Of a stretch of DNA of 64,000 nucleotides, positions 25,152-33,833 are shown in pieces (positions within the stretch are counted from its first letter, which is position 1; each line of letters opens with the position of its first letter). Location: contig NZ_QKNS01000009.1 in the NCBI RefSeq assembly GCF_003231285.1, positions 62,001-126,000 of the forward strand. The letters are read 5' to 3'. Origin of the DNA: Hymenobacter sediminis (lineage in GTDB: Bacteria > Bacteroidota > Bacteroidia > Cytophagales > Hymenobacteraceae). The notes beneath the pieces were generated by a model, which saw only the letters and a list, made by a program, of their open reading frames with translations, was not told the DNA's origin and ran no database searches. The position numbers and the translations under genes were made by a program.

Positions 25152-26366
25152 ATGCATTCTTCCGTCAGAGGCCTACTCATCCTGGCCGTTAGCGTATTTG
25201 CCGCCTGCCAACCCGCCACACCCACCGAACAGGTTGCTACCCCACCCACCGCGCCAAACCCGGTAGAAACGGTGGCCGCACCGGTGTCGCCTGCCCCCAA
25301 TACCACTGACTGGCTAAGCCGGGCCCTACCCGAAAAGGCCACTACCGACACCACTTTCCTCATCGACGGGAAGCCGTACCGCCTGCGCCTGAGCGCCACC
25401 GCCGACTCAGCGCATATGCTGCGCATTGCCACCGATGGCATTGTGGGGCCGGCCCTGGCCGCCGACAGCAATTTTGCCCGCAACCAACTGGTAACGGGTC
25501 CCGCGGGCTATTACCGCATTGCGCTGACCACAGCGGCGGGCCAGCCAGTAATGCGCAAGGAGTTCCGGAAACCGGATTTCTACCAGGTGGCCGGGGCCGA
25601 TATTGTGGTGGTGAGCGAGCCGACGCCGCCCCGGTTTCTGGGCTACTATCCGGAGCTGGGCGGACTGGCGTTCTGGCAGGAAGTCGGGATTCCGGGCAGC
25701 GACGTAGGAAGCTATATTTTCTACCTGCTGAATCGACAAGGCAAGGTGCTGGAGATGTCCTCTGGCAACCAGTTCGCGGAGGGCCGGGCCGATTGCGACC
25801 CGTTGCCCGCTCCGCGCGGCGCCTTCATTACCTGCGGCAAGCTCTTGCGCCCTGGTCGCCCGCCGCTGCCCCTGCAAAAACCACACGCCGACCTTGTGCT
25901 GGCCCGTTTTCTCTCCGACAGTACGCTGCTGACTATCTATCAGTACGGCGAATATGTTGTGACGAATGACAGCCTTGGCAACCCGGAGAGCATGGAGTGG
26001 CAAGTGCCACCCGGAATGCAGAGCCAGCCCAATGCCTTTGTGCTGAACCTAGGGGGTAGGAAACTGGCGCAGTTCCGGTACCAGGGCTTTGCCAGCAACC
26101 TGGGATATTTCGTGCCGCGCGCCTACGTAGTTGCCACTAACACCTACTATCTGTTGGACCTGGAGCGTGGGTTGCGCCTGCTGCCCGGGCAGAATCCGGC
26201 GGCCACGCAGGAAGTAAAATTTCGGCAAATGACCCGGTTTCAGCCCCCGGCCCGCCCTTCGGAAATCCGGTTCTTTATGGAGGCCGAAGATGCTCGCTTT
26301 GAGTTCTATGCTGAAAAAGACCATCCAGAACGGTTGCGCTACCGTCGGGTAAAGGCTGCGGGGTAA
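25152..26366 (+). CDS. Predicted lipoprotein, unknown function
   Basis: A 404-aa exported protein: 'GLLILAVSVFAAC' gives a lipobox Cys19, then a Pro/Thr/Ala-rich spacer and a soluble beta-rich domain (KPYRLRLSATADSAHML..., FRKPDFYQVAGADIVVVSEP, FLGYYPELGGLAFWQEVGIPGSD). It lies 40 bp after the preceding membrane protein and may be cotranscribed. No catalytic motif or known domain is seen. A weak resemblance to other Bacteroidota surface lipoproteins is all that can be claimed. Confidence 0.7.
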   Translation: MHSSVRGLLILAVSVFAACQPATPTEQVATPPTAPNPVETVAAPVSPAPNTTDWLSRALPEKATTDTTFLIDGKPYRLRLSATADSAHMLRIATDGIVGPALAADSNFARNQLVTGPAGYYRIALTTAAGQPVMRKEFRKPDFYQVAGADIVVVSEPTPPRFLGYYPELGGLAFWQEVGIPGSDVGSYIFYLLNRQGKVLEMSSGNQFAEGRADCDPLPAPRGAFITCGKLLRPGRPPLPLQKPHADLVLARFLSDSTLLTIYQYGEYVVTNDSLGNPESMEWQVPPGMQSQPNAFVLNLGGRKLAQFRYQGFASNLGYFVPRAYVVATNTYYLLDLERGLRLLPGQNPAATQEVKFRQMTRFQPPARPSEIRFFMEAEDARFEFYAEKDHPERLRYRRVKAAG

Positions 26367-26450
26367 CCTCCCCGTGCCAAGCTCCACCTTAACCCTACCC
26401 CCTCAGAAGCACGTAACCCGGTAGCACCAATCACCTGCTATTCTTTTCTG

Positions 26451-26954
26451 ATGGATCCTTCCCAACTCAGCCTGGAGCTCCGCCACGGCAAAAGCACTGA
26501 CCTCAAACGTCGCCGCTGGATTATTGGCCTCTCCTTGGTGGGCGTCGCGGCCGGCCAGATTGTGAGCCTGTACCAAACCGGCATCATCAAGCACCTTCCC
26601 GACCCACCCCTGGACGTATTTGATTCCGATAAAGTGGATGCCTCAGACTACGCTTACAAGCGCCTGGACACGCCCGATGCCCTCCCCATGATTATGACTT
26701 ACGGCCTCACGGCTACGCTGGCCGGAGCCGGCGGCATGAACCGCGTGGCTCAACAGCCCCTGTTGCCCGTAGCCATGGGCCTGAAAACCCTGTTCGATAC
26801 GGTTACCACCGTGAAGCTAGGGAGGGAAGAATGGCAGGAAAACAAGGCATTGTGCTTCTATTGCCAGGTAGCAACAGTCGTTTCCATTGCCTCCGTCGCT
26901 CTGGCTATGCCCGAAGCCCTAAAGGGCCTGAAGAAGCTGCTGGGCAAGCGCTAA
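26451..26954 (+). CDS. VKOR-like (vitamin K epoxide reductase family) membrane protein
   Basis: A 167-aa membrane protein with about four helices. A CFYC motif (Cys135, Cys138) in 'KALCFYCQVATVVSIASVALA' matches the redox CxxC of the small VKOR-like family, and 'LVGVAAGQIVSLYQTGIIKHLPDPP' at the N-terminal helix end fits the same fold. Members pass electrons from quinone to periplasmic disulphide carriers. No fused thioredoxin domain and no partner gene is present. The length is short for VKOR, so it could be a non-catalytic relative. Confidence 0.68.
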   Translation: MDPSQLSLELRHGKSTDLKRRRWIIGLSLVGVAAGQIVSLYQTGIIKHLPDPPLDVFDSDKVDASDYAYKRLDTPDALPMIMTYGLTATLAGAGGMNRVAQQPLLPVAMGLKTLFDTVTTVKLGREEWQENKALCFYCQVATVVSIASVALAMPEALKGLKKLLGKR

Positions 26955-26970
26955 GCCTGGGTTAATTGAT

Positions 26971-27015
26971 ACAACAGAAAGGCCTGTGCTACTGTAGCAC
27001 AGGCCTTTCTGTTGT
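26971..27015. terminator. Shared terminator, perfect 20-bp stem
   Basis: The arms 26971-26990 and 26996-27015 are perfectly complementary with a 5-nt loop. It sits between convergent genes and serves both. Confidence 0.93.
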
Positions 27016-27034
27016 GGATTGATTCTATTGGTAA

Positions 27035-28300
27035 TTAATGCCCAGCACCTACCAGCGGCTCCGTCTCGGCAGCGTCCTGTGGGGAAGGAGCCACGTACGA
27101 AGCCAGGGACCGAACCAAGAGCAGCAAACTCACCAGAATGAGCACCGCGCCCAGAATAAAGGGCGCTCCGGGAAAGTAGAGGGGCGCTTTGGGGCTGGTG
27201 TAGTAGGAAAACAAATTGGTCATCAGAGGTGGGCCGACGATAGAGGTCAGGCTCATGAGGCTGGTTAAGGCGCCTTGTAGCTCGCCTTGCTCATTGGCCG
27301 GCACCTGCACCGAAATAATGCCTTGCAGGGCCGGGCCCGCAATGCCACCCAGGCAGTAGGGCACCAAGAAGGCAAACATCATCCAGCCCTCGGAAGCAAA
27401 AGCAAACAGCACAAAACCCACTGCATACAGCAGCATTCCCAGAAATACTGAGCGTTTTGGGCCGAGCATAGGGTTAATGCGCCGAATCAGCAGGCCCTGC
27501 ACCACGGCAACCAGCAGGCCCAGAGCCCCCAGGGAATAGCCTACCCAGGTTTCGGTCCATTTAAACTTCTCGATGACGTAATACGACCACGTCGACTGAG
27601 TGGCATGAGCTGCCACGTAGAGCAGCAGCAAGGAGGCCACCAGACCGGTAATAACGGGGTAGCGCTTCAGCATCTTCAGGGAGCCAATGGGGTTAGCCCG
27701 CGCCCACTCAAACGGCCGCCGCTTGTCTTCCGGCAACGATTCAGGCAGCACAAAATAGCCGTATACTACGTTGAGCAGCGTGATGCCCGCGGCGGCCAGA
27801 AACGGCACCTGGTGCCCATATTTGCCTAGTATCCCGCCCAGTGCCGGCCCGATAATAAAGCCCAGGCCAAAGGCAGCTCCAATCATGCCAAAGTTCTGGG
27901 CCCTGGTTTCCGGGGTGCTGATGTCGGCAATGTAGGCCGAGGCGGTAGTAAAACTGGCCCCCATAATGCCCGCAATCAGCCTACCCGCAAATAGCCACCC
28001 GATGCTCGGTGCGAAGGCCACCAGCAGATAATCGAGCCCGAAACCGAGCAGGGACAGCAGCAGCACGGGGCGCCGCCCGAACCGGTCGGAGAGGTTGCCC
28101 ATCACCGGCGAAAACACGAACTGCATTACGGCAAAGGCAAACACCAGCCAGCCACCAATCCGGGCCGCGTCGCTGATAGTGCCGCCCGTCAGGTTGCGGA
28201 TAAGGGCTGGAATTACAGGTACAATAATACCGATGCCGGTCACATCCAGCAGCAGCGTCAGGAAGATGAAGCCAAGCGCGGCCTTGCGGGGTGCTGCCAT
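27035..28300 (-). CDS. MFS transporter, tetracycline-resistance-like exporter
   Basis: A 421-aa twelve-helix major facilitator. Motif A is GNLSDRFGRRPVLLLSLLG and motif C-like 'IGAAFGLGFIIGPALGG' follows. The order and the 'FIFLTLLLDVTGIGIIVPVIPALI' start fit the TCR/Tet subgroup of drug:proton antiporters (DHA1). Substrate unknown; a distant relative only, so resistance is not claimed. TACCTTTG (28324-28331 on the minus strand) lies 23 nt upstream. The next gene downstream on this strand is separated by a perfect hairpin, so it is monocistronic. Confidence 0.9.
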   Translation of the reverse strand: MAAPRKAALGFIFLTLLLDVTGIGIIVPVIPALIRNLTGGTISDAARIGGWLVFAFAVMQFVFSPVMGNLSDRFGRRPVLLLSLLGFGLDYLLVAFAPSIGWLFAGRLIAGIMGASFTTASAYIADISTPETRAQNFGMIGAAFGLGFIIGPALGGILGKYGHQVPFLAAAGITLLNVVYGYFVLPESLPEDKRRPFEWARANPIGSLKMLKRYPVITGLVASLLLLYVAAHATQSTWSYYVIEKFKWTETWVGYSLGALGLLVAVVQGLLIRRINPMLGPKRSVFLGMLLYAVGFVLFAFASEGWMMFAFLVPYCLGGIAGPALQGIISVQVPANEQGELQGALTSLMSLTSIVGPPLMTNLFSYYTSPKAPLYFPGAPFILGAVLILVSLLLLVRSLASYVAPSPQDAAETEPLVGAGH

Positions 28301-28323
28301 AGAAGATAGGGTTGGGCGAGCGG

Positions 28324-28331
28324 CAAAGGTA
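28324..28331 (-). promoter_or_regulatory. -7 element TACCTTTG of the MFS gene
   Basis: CAAAGGTA on the plus strand, in the 62-bp gap between the MFS gene and the AddA gene. Confidence 0.6.
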
Positions 28332-28362
28332 ATCCTTCCGGAAACCTGACGCTAAACTCTAC

Positions 28363-31300
28363 CTAAAACTCCACGACTTCCTGCGTATCAAAATAGTACA
28401 GCACGCAGCGTACCTGCTCGTAGCCAAGTTGCCGGAACAATTGGGCGTAGCGTTGCAGCGGCTGGCGGTGGTGCGGCTCGGGTGGGGGCGCCTTGAAATC
28501 AAGCAGTGTGACCAGGCGGCCGGTGGTTTCGAACACGATGCGGTCGGGCTTGTAGTCCTGCTTGCGCGTGCCGCCCACCAGAATTTCCCGCTCGGCTTCG
28601 GCCTCCACCTGGGCGCTAAAGTAGTGGGCCATTCGGGGGTGCTCCGTCACCTCGTGCAAGCGGCGCAGCAGTTCCGGCCGCTCGCGGGTGCTCACCAAGC
28701 CCTCGGCTACTAATTGCGCCGCTACCCGATCAACCTCCGAGGCGCGCTTCACCCGGCGCAAGGCGTAGTGCAGCTTGCGGTTCCACTCGCGCTGGGCCTG
28801 CTGGTCGTTGAAGTCGAACACCGTGTTGGCGTGGCGTTTCAGCCGCAGGCGCTCCTCCCAGGGCGTGCTACTGAGGTTGTGGAGGGGTAGAGAATTATCG
28901 GTAGGTGGTGGCTGGTTTTTGAGTGTGGGCACGAAGCCTTGGGCATCGGCCAGCACGTAGGCCATTTGCTCATCATCCCATTGCACGGTGCTGAGGAGGT
29001 AGCGGTGCAGCAACTCCGCCACCGTTTTGGCGGGCTCTGTTGTTTCTGATGCTTCGCTGTCCTTGCTGGCTTTGGCTGGTTTGGGCTTGCGACTGATGGC
29101 GTATAGGCGGTGGCGTGGCCTTGTGAAGGCTACGTATAGCATGTTTAGGCCTTCCAGGAACGTCTTTTCTACCTCCTCGGTGTATTGCGTAGCCAGGGGC
29201 GTGCGCAGCAGGGCCTGGGTTTGGGGCAGCACGGCCACGGCGGGCATATCGGCCAGGGGCTTGTCGGCGGCATCCGCCAGGCGGCCCCAGAGCAGCGTGC
29301 CCATGTAGGGCCTGAGCGACCAATCGGCGAACGGCACAATCACCACCCCGTAGGCTAGGCCCTTGGCTTTGTGCACGGTAGTAATGGTAATGGCGTCGCG
29401 GCCGGCGGGGGCGTTGATGCTGAGGCTGCTTTTGCGCTGGTCCCAGTAGGTCAGGAAGTTATTGAGGTTGTTGCCGAAGCGCAGGCTGTATTCCAGGGTC
29501 AGATCCAGAAACCGGAACAAGTACTCCTGCTCCGCTACCCGGTGCAGCAGCCCAAACAGCCCAATCAGGCGCTCCGTTAGCTCATAAAGGCCCAGGTTGC
29601 CGGTTTCCTGCTCCTGCACGTCGTAGCCTAGGGCACGCAGCTCGTCAAAAAATGGCTTTACCGATTCGTGGTTGGCGAGCTCCGACCACTTGCGGGCCCG
29701 CTCGGGGGTAGGGTCTTGGCCGCGTACTACCCTATCAACGAGCAGCAAAGCCTCGGCCCGGGCCAGCGTATCGGCGGGCTGATTGAGTACCCGAAACAGG
29801 GCCACCAGCAGGTTTACTACCTCCGCAAACTCCAGGGAAAGCGAATCGGCAGAGATGATGTCGTAGCCGCGCTCCTTCAGGAATTTCGCTACCCGGCGGC
29901 TCTGGTCGCGCCGGCGGCAGAGCACAGCTACCTCCTGAAGGCGAAACCCATCGGCTACCGCTTTTTCTACCAGCTGCAGAGTAAGGTAGAGGGTGCTTTC
30001 GTTGTAATCCAGGGTCTGGCCGGTGGTATAGCCCGGCAGCAGCTCCGGCGTATACGTGCCAATGGCCGCATCGTAACGGCAGGCAGGGGCATCATCTTCC
30101 GTGAAGAGCAGCTCTACATGACCGGGCGCGCCGGCAGTTGATTCGGGCGCCTGCTGGGTGAAGTGGTCGTCGTAAATGCCCTGTACCAGCGGCAGCGCCG
30201 TGTGCGTGGCGCTGATCTGGCTGAAGAAACGGTTGTTGAACTCAATAATAGCGGGCGCCGAACGGAAGTTGGTGTTCAGGTTGGCCGCTTCCAGGCTCTG
30301 GTCGAGGGTTTGGTAGCGGGTAGCCAGCAGGTCGCGCAATTCCTCATCGGCAGCCTTATTATAGAGGTGTTCCGTTTGGTTTTGATGCAGGCGCAGAATC
30401 TGCTCCATTTCGCCGCCCCGCCACCGGTAAATTGCCTGTTTGGCGTCGCCTACGGCCAGGCTCAGGTTGCCCCCAGCCACGGCGTTTTCCACCAGCGGCA
30501 GCAGGTTGTTCCACTGCAGCACCGAGGTGTCCTGAAACTCATCAATCAGTAGGTGCAGGTACCGCTCGCCCATGCGCTCATACAGAAACGGTACTGGCTC
30601 GCGCAGCACAATCTGGGCAATGCGGCGGTTAAATTCGGCAATCAACACTACCCCCCGGTCGCGGCTCAACTGGTCCACCGACTTGCTTAATTCGCTGAGC
30701 AGACTTACCTGAAAGAGGTAGGGTAGCATGCCCGTCACCAGCAAGTAGTCGGGCAGGAGGGAGGCGCGGAGCTTCTCTACTAGCTCATAAGCCGATAGCA
30801 AAGCGGGTTTTACGGCATCCACGCGGGCTTTATCGGCGGCGGTTTTCACCTTGCCGCTGTACCATTTGTCCTGCTCCACGGTGGCTCGCACGTAGGAATT
30901 AGCTTCCTTATCGGCCTGTAGGCGTTCTTCCCACTTGGTGAGGTAGCCCAGCAGCCCACTCCGGCCTTGGTAAAGGTCCGAGTCGGCCACGCCGGCCGTG
31001 TCCACGGCTTCCTGGGCCACCTGGGCCACCTGGCGGAAAGCATCCTCGATTTCGGCTTTGCGCTGACGTAGGGCTTCGTGCAGGCGCCGATAATCCTGCA
31101 TGCTGAGTTTCTGCAGCTGATCCACGGCCTCGTGCACCGGCTCGCTGAGCAGGAACTGCCCAAAGTCCACCAACTCCTCGGGCAGGTTGTTCCAGCTGCG
31201 GCCTTCTTCCGCTTTGTTAAGGGCGAAATCGGAAATGGTACGGGACAGCAGCTTGGCGTTCGGGTCGCGGTTCACGCGGTCCAGCAGCAGCGCCACTGCA

Positions 31301-31773
31301 CTTTGCAGCACCGTGGCGCTGTCCAGCTCTACCTCAAAAGTGGCCGGCAAACCTAGCTCCCGGGTAAACGCCGTAACAATGCGCTGCACGAAAGAGTCGA
31401 TGGTGCTGACTGCGAAATCGGCGTAATGATAAAGCACCAGCCGAAACGTGCGCCCGGCCCGCTCCCGTAGCACTTGCTGGCGCTCCTGGGGGGTAGGGAG
31501 GTAGGCCAACTGCCCTTCCGAGGCCAGTTCTTCTGCTATGTCTGTCAGCAGCGGGTCGGTTTCGCCCTCCGGCAACTGCGCAAACCGCCGCAGCGCCCCA
31601 ATGATACGCTCCTTCATTTCGCCGGCCGCGTCGTTGGTGAACGTAATGGCCAGAATCCGCTTGAAGTACGAGGCGTCATCCGAGCCCAGCGCCAGCTTCA
31701 GGTATTCCTTGGTGAGCTGGTAGGTTTTGCCGGAGCCGGCGGAAGAGGAGTAAATGCGGAAGGTGGAGGGCAT
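28363..31773 (-). CDS. addA: AddA/RecB-like helicase-nuclease
   Basis: A 1136-aa UvrD/REP-type helicase of the AddA/RecB group that unwinds broken DNA ends. Walker A SSAGSGKTY (about 10-18), the KEYLKLALGSDD block, Walker B LLIDEFQDTS, GDAKQAIYRWRGG, and TVHKAKGLA (motif V) are present. The C-terminal nuclease-like domain has 'PDRIVFETTGRLVTLLDFKA', carrying D and DFK as in the PD-(D/E)XK core. It would work with AddB (21.3-24.4 kb); the two are 4 kb apart rather than overlapping. No clear -7 box precedes it. Confidence 0.93.
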   Translation of the reverse strand: MPSTFRIYSSSAGSGKTYQLTKEYLKLALGSDDASYFKRILAITFTNDAAGEMKERIIGALRRFAQLPEGETDPLLTDIAEELASEGQLAYLPTPQERQQVLRERAGRTFRLVLYHYADFAVSTIDSFVQRIVTAFTRELGLPATFEVELDSATVLQSAVALLLDRVNRDPNAKLLSRTISDFALNKAEEGRSWNNLPEELVDFGQFLLSEPVHEAVDQLQKLSMQDYRRLHEALRQRKAEIEDAFRQVAQVAQEAVDTAGVADSDLYQGRSGLLGYLTKWEERLQADKEANSYVRATVEQDKWYSGKVKTAADKARVDAVKPALLSAYELVEKLRASLLPDYLLVTGMLPYLFQVSLLSELSKSVDQLSRDRGVVLIAEFNRRIAQIVLREPVPFLYERMGERYLHLLIDEFQDTSVLQWNNLLPLVENAVAGGNLSLAVGDAKQAIYRWRGGEMEQILRLHQNQTEHLYNKAADEELRDLLATRYQTLDQSLEAANLNTNFRSAPAIIEFNNRFFSQISATHTALPLVQGIYDDHFTQQAPESTAGAPGHVELLFTEDDAPACRYDAAIGTYTPELLPGYTTGQTLDYNESTLYLTLQLVEKAVADGFRLQEVAVLCRRRDQSRRVAKFLKERGYDIISADSLSLEFAEVVNLLVALFRVLNQPADTLARAEALLLVDRVVRGQDPTPERARKWSELANHESVKPFFDELRALGYDVQEQETGNLGLYELTERLIGLFGLLHRVAEQEYLFRFLDLTLEYSLRFGNNLNNFLTYWDQRKSSLSINAPAGRDAITITTVHKAKGLAYGVVIVPFADWSLRPYMGTLLWGRLADAADKPLADMPAVAVLPQTQALLRTPLATQYTEEVEKTFLEGLNMLYVAFTRPRHRLYAISRKPKPAKASKDSEASETTEPAKTVAELLHRYLLSTVQWDDEQMAYVLADAQGFVPTLKNQPPPTDNSLPLHNLSSTPWEERLRLKRHANTVFDFNDQQAQREWNRKLHYALRRVKRASEVDRVAAQLVAEGLVSTRERPELLRRLHEVTEHPRMAHYFSAQVEAEAEREILVGGTRKQDYKPDRIVFETTGRLVTLLDFKAPPPEPHHRQPLQRYAQLFRQLGYEQVRCVLYYFDTQEVVEF

Positions 31774-31821
31774 TGGGGTAAATTGATTGATAAAGGTCGA
31801 GGTAATCGTGCTATTTGCGGT

Positions 31822-32532
31822 ATGGATTACAGCACAGATTTATCAGTTGTTGATTGGTTGCAGATTAATGAAGAAAGAATTTATGGTAACCGATTCCTGC
31901 AAGTGACGGACTTGTTACCGAATCTGTTTGCTACCTACACGGCGCTACTACCGTCGGTTGGGATTATCGAAGGATTTCCATTTGAACAGGTAAATCTGAA
32001 AAATCCCAGCATTGCGCAACTCAATAAAAATGCTGCTATATGGGCTGAATACGGGATATATAATGCCCAATATACCCCCACCTACACGCCTACTTGCTTT
32101 AGTGATTTAGCCACTCAATTCAACTTGCCTTACAACAACACATTGCTGGCTCGTCTGGAATGGCAGAAGCGCGGATTCGCAATCCAGTGGGAGCAAACAG
32201 CCAGTAACCTAATGAATTTACTAAAAGCTGTTGCGCCTGATAGTCAGCTTCTGCTCTATGTAGTGGACTATTATCGGTGGGCAGCCATAGATGAATTGCC
32301 GTCCGCCGACCAAGTGGTGTATTCCATCACTATTGCGGAGTATATTGAATTCATCACAGCCGCTTCTTTTGACGCTACCTGTTATCTGTTTCCGGAAGAC
32401 ACAAGCTGGTGCCTCGTGAATGTGGAGGATAGAAGCTTCCCTATTCTTGGGGCTGATTGGGCGTCCAGTGAGGCTATTTCTTCGCAATCGTACATAGAAA
32501 AGCTGCCTTTGTCGCCAGAAACTCAGGTATAG
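31822..32532 (+). CDS. Hypothetical cytoplasmic protein, orphan
   Basis: A 236-aa protein starting MDYSTDLSVVDW. The open frame runs upstream to 31474 antisense within the AddA gene, but coding-like composition begins at this ATG. It is rich in Trp/Tyr/Ile and of lower GC than neighbours. It ends ISSQSYIEKLPLSPETQV. Segments such as 'TSWCLVNVEDRSFPILGADW' are suggestive of immunity-type small domains, but no family is recognised. It lies between the AddA and thioesterase genes, 7 bp from the convergent thioesterase stop. Possibly acquired. Confidence 0.6.
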   Translation: MDYSTDLSVVDWLQINEERIYGNRFLQVTDLLPNLFATYTALLPSVGIIEGFPFEQVNLKNPSIAQLNKNAAIWAEYGIYNAQYTPTYTPTCFSDLATQFNLPYNNTLLARLEWQKRGFAIQWEQTASNLMNLLKAVAPDSQLLLYVVDYYRWAAIDELPSADQVVYSITIAEYIEFITAASFDATCYLFPEDTSWCLVNVEDRSFPILGADWASSEAISSQSYIEKLPLSPETQV

Positions 32533-32538
32533 ATTTCC

Positions 32539-32958
32539 CTACACCGGCCCCCACAGCCGCTCTACTACGTCTGGCTCTATCCGCACCGGGCGTTTCGTGG
32601 CGGGGTTCAGCAATACCCACTGAGTTTCGGCTTCGCAGAGCAGCTTGCCATCGTGGGCCCGCTCAATGCGCACGAAGCGCTGGCACTGGGCCCCGTGTAC
32701 CTCCCCAATCCAAGTAGTGCAGCGCAACTCTTCGCCCAGTAGGGCGGGGTGGCGGTACTGCACCCGGTGCTCTCGCACCACCCAGATATACTGTTCCCGC
32801 TCGCCGGGAGGATAGGCCGTCAGCCAATGTGCCCCGGCCGTGTCCTGCACCCAGCGCACGTACTGTACGTTGTTGACGTGGTCCAGCTCATCAATATCCT
32901 CGGGCTGAACCGTAAGTAGACGGGAGAAGCGAAAGGCAGGCTGTGCGGGTGTTTCCAT
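32539..32958 (-). CDS. Acyl-CoA thioesterase, 4HBT hot-dog family
   Basis: A 139-aa hot-dog-fold thioesterase that hydrolyses acyl-CoA or acyl-ACP thioesters. The 4HBT signature is seen as 'DIDELDHVNNVQYVRWVQD', in which the catalytic Asp lies after 'DHVN', followed by 'VVREHRVQYRHPALLGEEL' and 'FVRIERAHDGKLLCEAETQWVLL'. The frame extends upstream to 33120, but the start METPAQPAF is preceded by TACCTTTA 5 nt away, so a leaderless transcript from 32958 is favoured. Substrate chain length cannot be judged. Confidence 0.88.
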   Translation of the reverse strand: METPAQPAFRFSRLLTVQPEDIDELDHVNNVQYVRWVQDTAGAHWLTAYPPGEREQYIWVVREHRVQYRHPALLGEELRCTTWIGEVHGAQCQRFVRIERAHDGKLLCEAETQWVLLNPATKRPVRIEPDVVERLWGPV

Positions 32959-32963
32959 AGCGC

Positions 32964-32971
32964 TAAAGGTA
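32964..32971 (-). promoter_or_regulatory. -7-like element TACCTTTA of the thioesterase gene
   Basis: TACCTTTA on the minus strand, 5 nt before the ATG; one mismatch to TAnnTTTG. Confidence 0.5.
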
Positions 32972-33136
32972 CTGGCCCCGGCAGAAAAACAGGGGCAGGG
33001 TATAAGGTTCTGGCAATTTTGGGGGCTGCCTCTTCTATGTGTAATCGGTTTTAACTTGCTGATATATAGATTTATAAATGATTTGAGGAGGCTGGGGTAG
33101 CTAATAAATGCTTCTTGCATATTCTAGCATCAGGTA

Positions 33137-33166
33137 TTCCACATCTAAAATATCAGTGTATATTTG
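33137..33166 (+). promoter_or_regulatory. Promoter of cspA: TTC-N19-TATATTTG
   Basis: The -7 element TATATTTG (33159-33166) matches the consensus. The -33 position reads TTC exactly 19 bp upstream. The predicted 5' leader of about 100 nt before the ATG at 33275 is long, as usual for cold-shock genes whose leader senses temperature. Confidence 0.6.
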
Positions 33167-33274
33167 AGCAGAATAAGAAAACGCGGTTTCACCGTCCTGT
33201 TGAGTACTTCCGCGAGGGAGGGAAAGCAGAGTTGAGTGCGCTTTCCGAAAAAAACATCCATCATCACCAGTACC

Positions 33275-33466
33275 ATGCAGACAGGAACTGTAAAATTCTT
33301 CAACGAAACCAAAGGTTTCGGCTTTATCAAAGTTGACGAAACCGGCGAAGACGTATTCGTGCACGTAACCGAGTGCATCGACGAAATCCGCGACAAAGAC
33401 AAAGTGGAATTTGAAATTGCTCAAGGCCGCAAAGGCCCGAACGCCGTGAAAGTGAAACTGGCTTAG
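33275..33466 (+). CDS. cspA: Cold-shock protein, CspA family
   Basis: A 63-aa RNA-chaperone with one cold-shock domain. RNP1 is KGFGFIKV and RNP2 is DVFVHV, flanked by the usual MQTGTVKFFNE start. It binds single-stranded RNA/DNA and melts structures at low temperature. The frame is open to 33236, but the canonical MxxGTVKFFN start is clear. It has a long 5' leader and its own terminator, and lies 370 bp upstream of a DEAD-box helicase gene with its own promoter, a probable functional pair in cold adaptation. Confidence 0.95.
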   Translation: MQTGTVKFFNETKGFGFIKVDETGEDVFVHVTECIDEIRDKDKVEFEIAQGRKGPNAVKVKLA

Positions 33467-33494
33467 TCCATTATCCTTCTCGGATATTCTTGAA

Positions 33495-33525
33495 AAGCAG
33501 GCTCCCGATGAGCCTGCTTTTTTTA
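33495..33525 (+). terminator. Terminator of cspA
   Basis: A 10-bp stem (33495-33504 with 33510-33519), a 5-nt loop, then TTTTTT directly after. Confidence 0.93.
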
Positions 33526-33833
33526 TGTATATATCTATATAAGTCAACTTATTGGACCTGCCGTGCGTTGTATAGAATCGGCTTTTATTAGCCGTAGATA
33601 GCCTCTGATATAACAGCGGACTATGCAGATTTGAATATTTCTTCATATCTTTGCACCCGCATTTGAGAACGGCCACGTTCCGCGCAGCTTAAGAGCTGCC
33701 TTTAAGAAACCTGTTGGGCCGGCTTTATCTTCCGTCCGTTGCTTCCGTCACTTGTCGTTGTTGTTGAGTGGGAGAAGAGCGTCGCTGAATCCGCTGTTTT
33801 CAGAGCTATTGTCTCCAATCCATCAACATCGAA
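33526..33833 (+). promoter_or_regulatory. Promoter and long 5' leader of the DEAD-box helicase
   Basis: An AT-rich start holds the -7 element TATCTTTG (33646-33653) with a TTG at 33631-33633 only 12 bp upstream. The predicted leader then runs about 175 nt before the ATG at 33834. It includes the palindrome GCAGCTTAAGAGCTGC. Long structured leaders are typical of cold-shock helicase genes; regulation is inferred. Confidence 0.5.

Noticed and set aside
27035..28300. Tetracycline-resistance gene
   Set aside because: It is a distant MFS homologue with Tet-like motifs only; drug resistance cannot be claimed from sequence.
33101..33676. A 191-codon minus-strand open frame opposite cspA
   Set aside because: It is antisense to the conserved CspA sequence and to the promoter region and shows no recognisable protein pattern.
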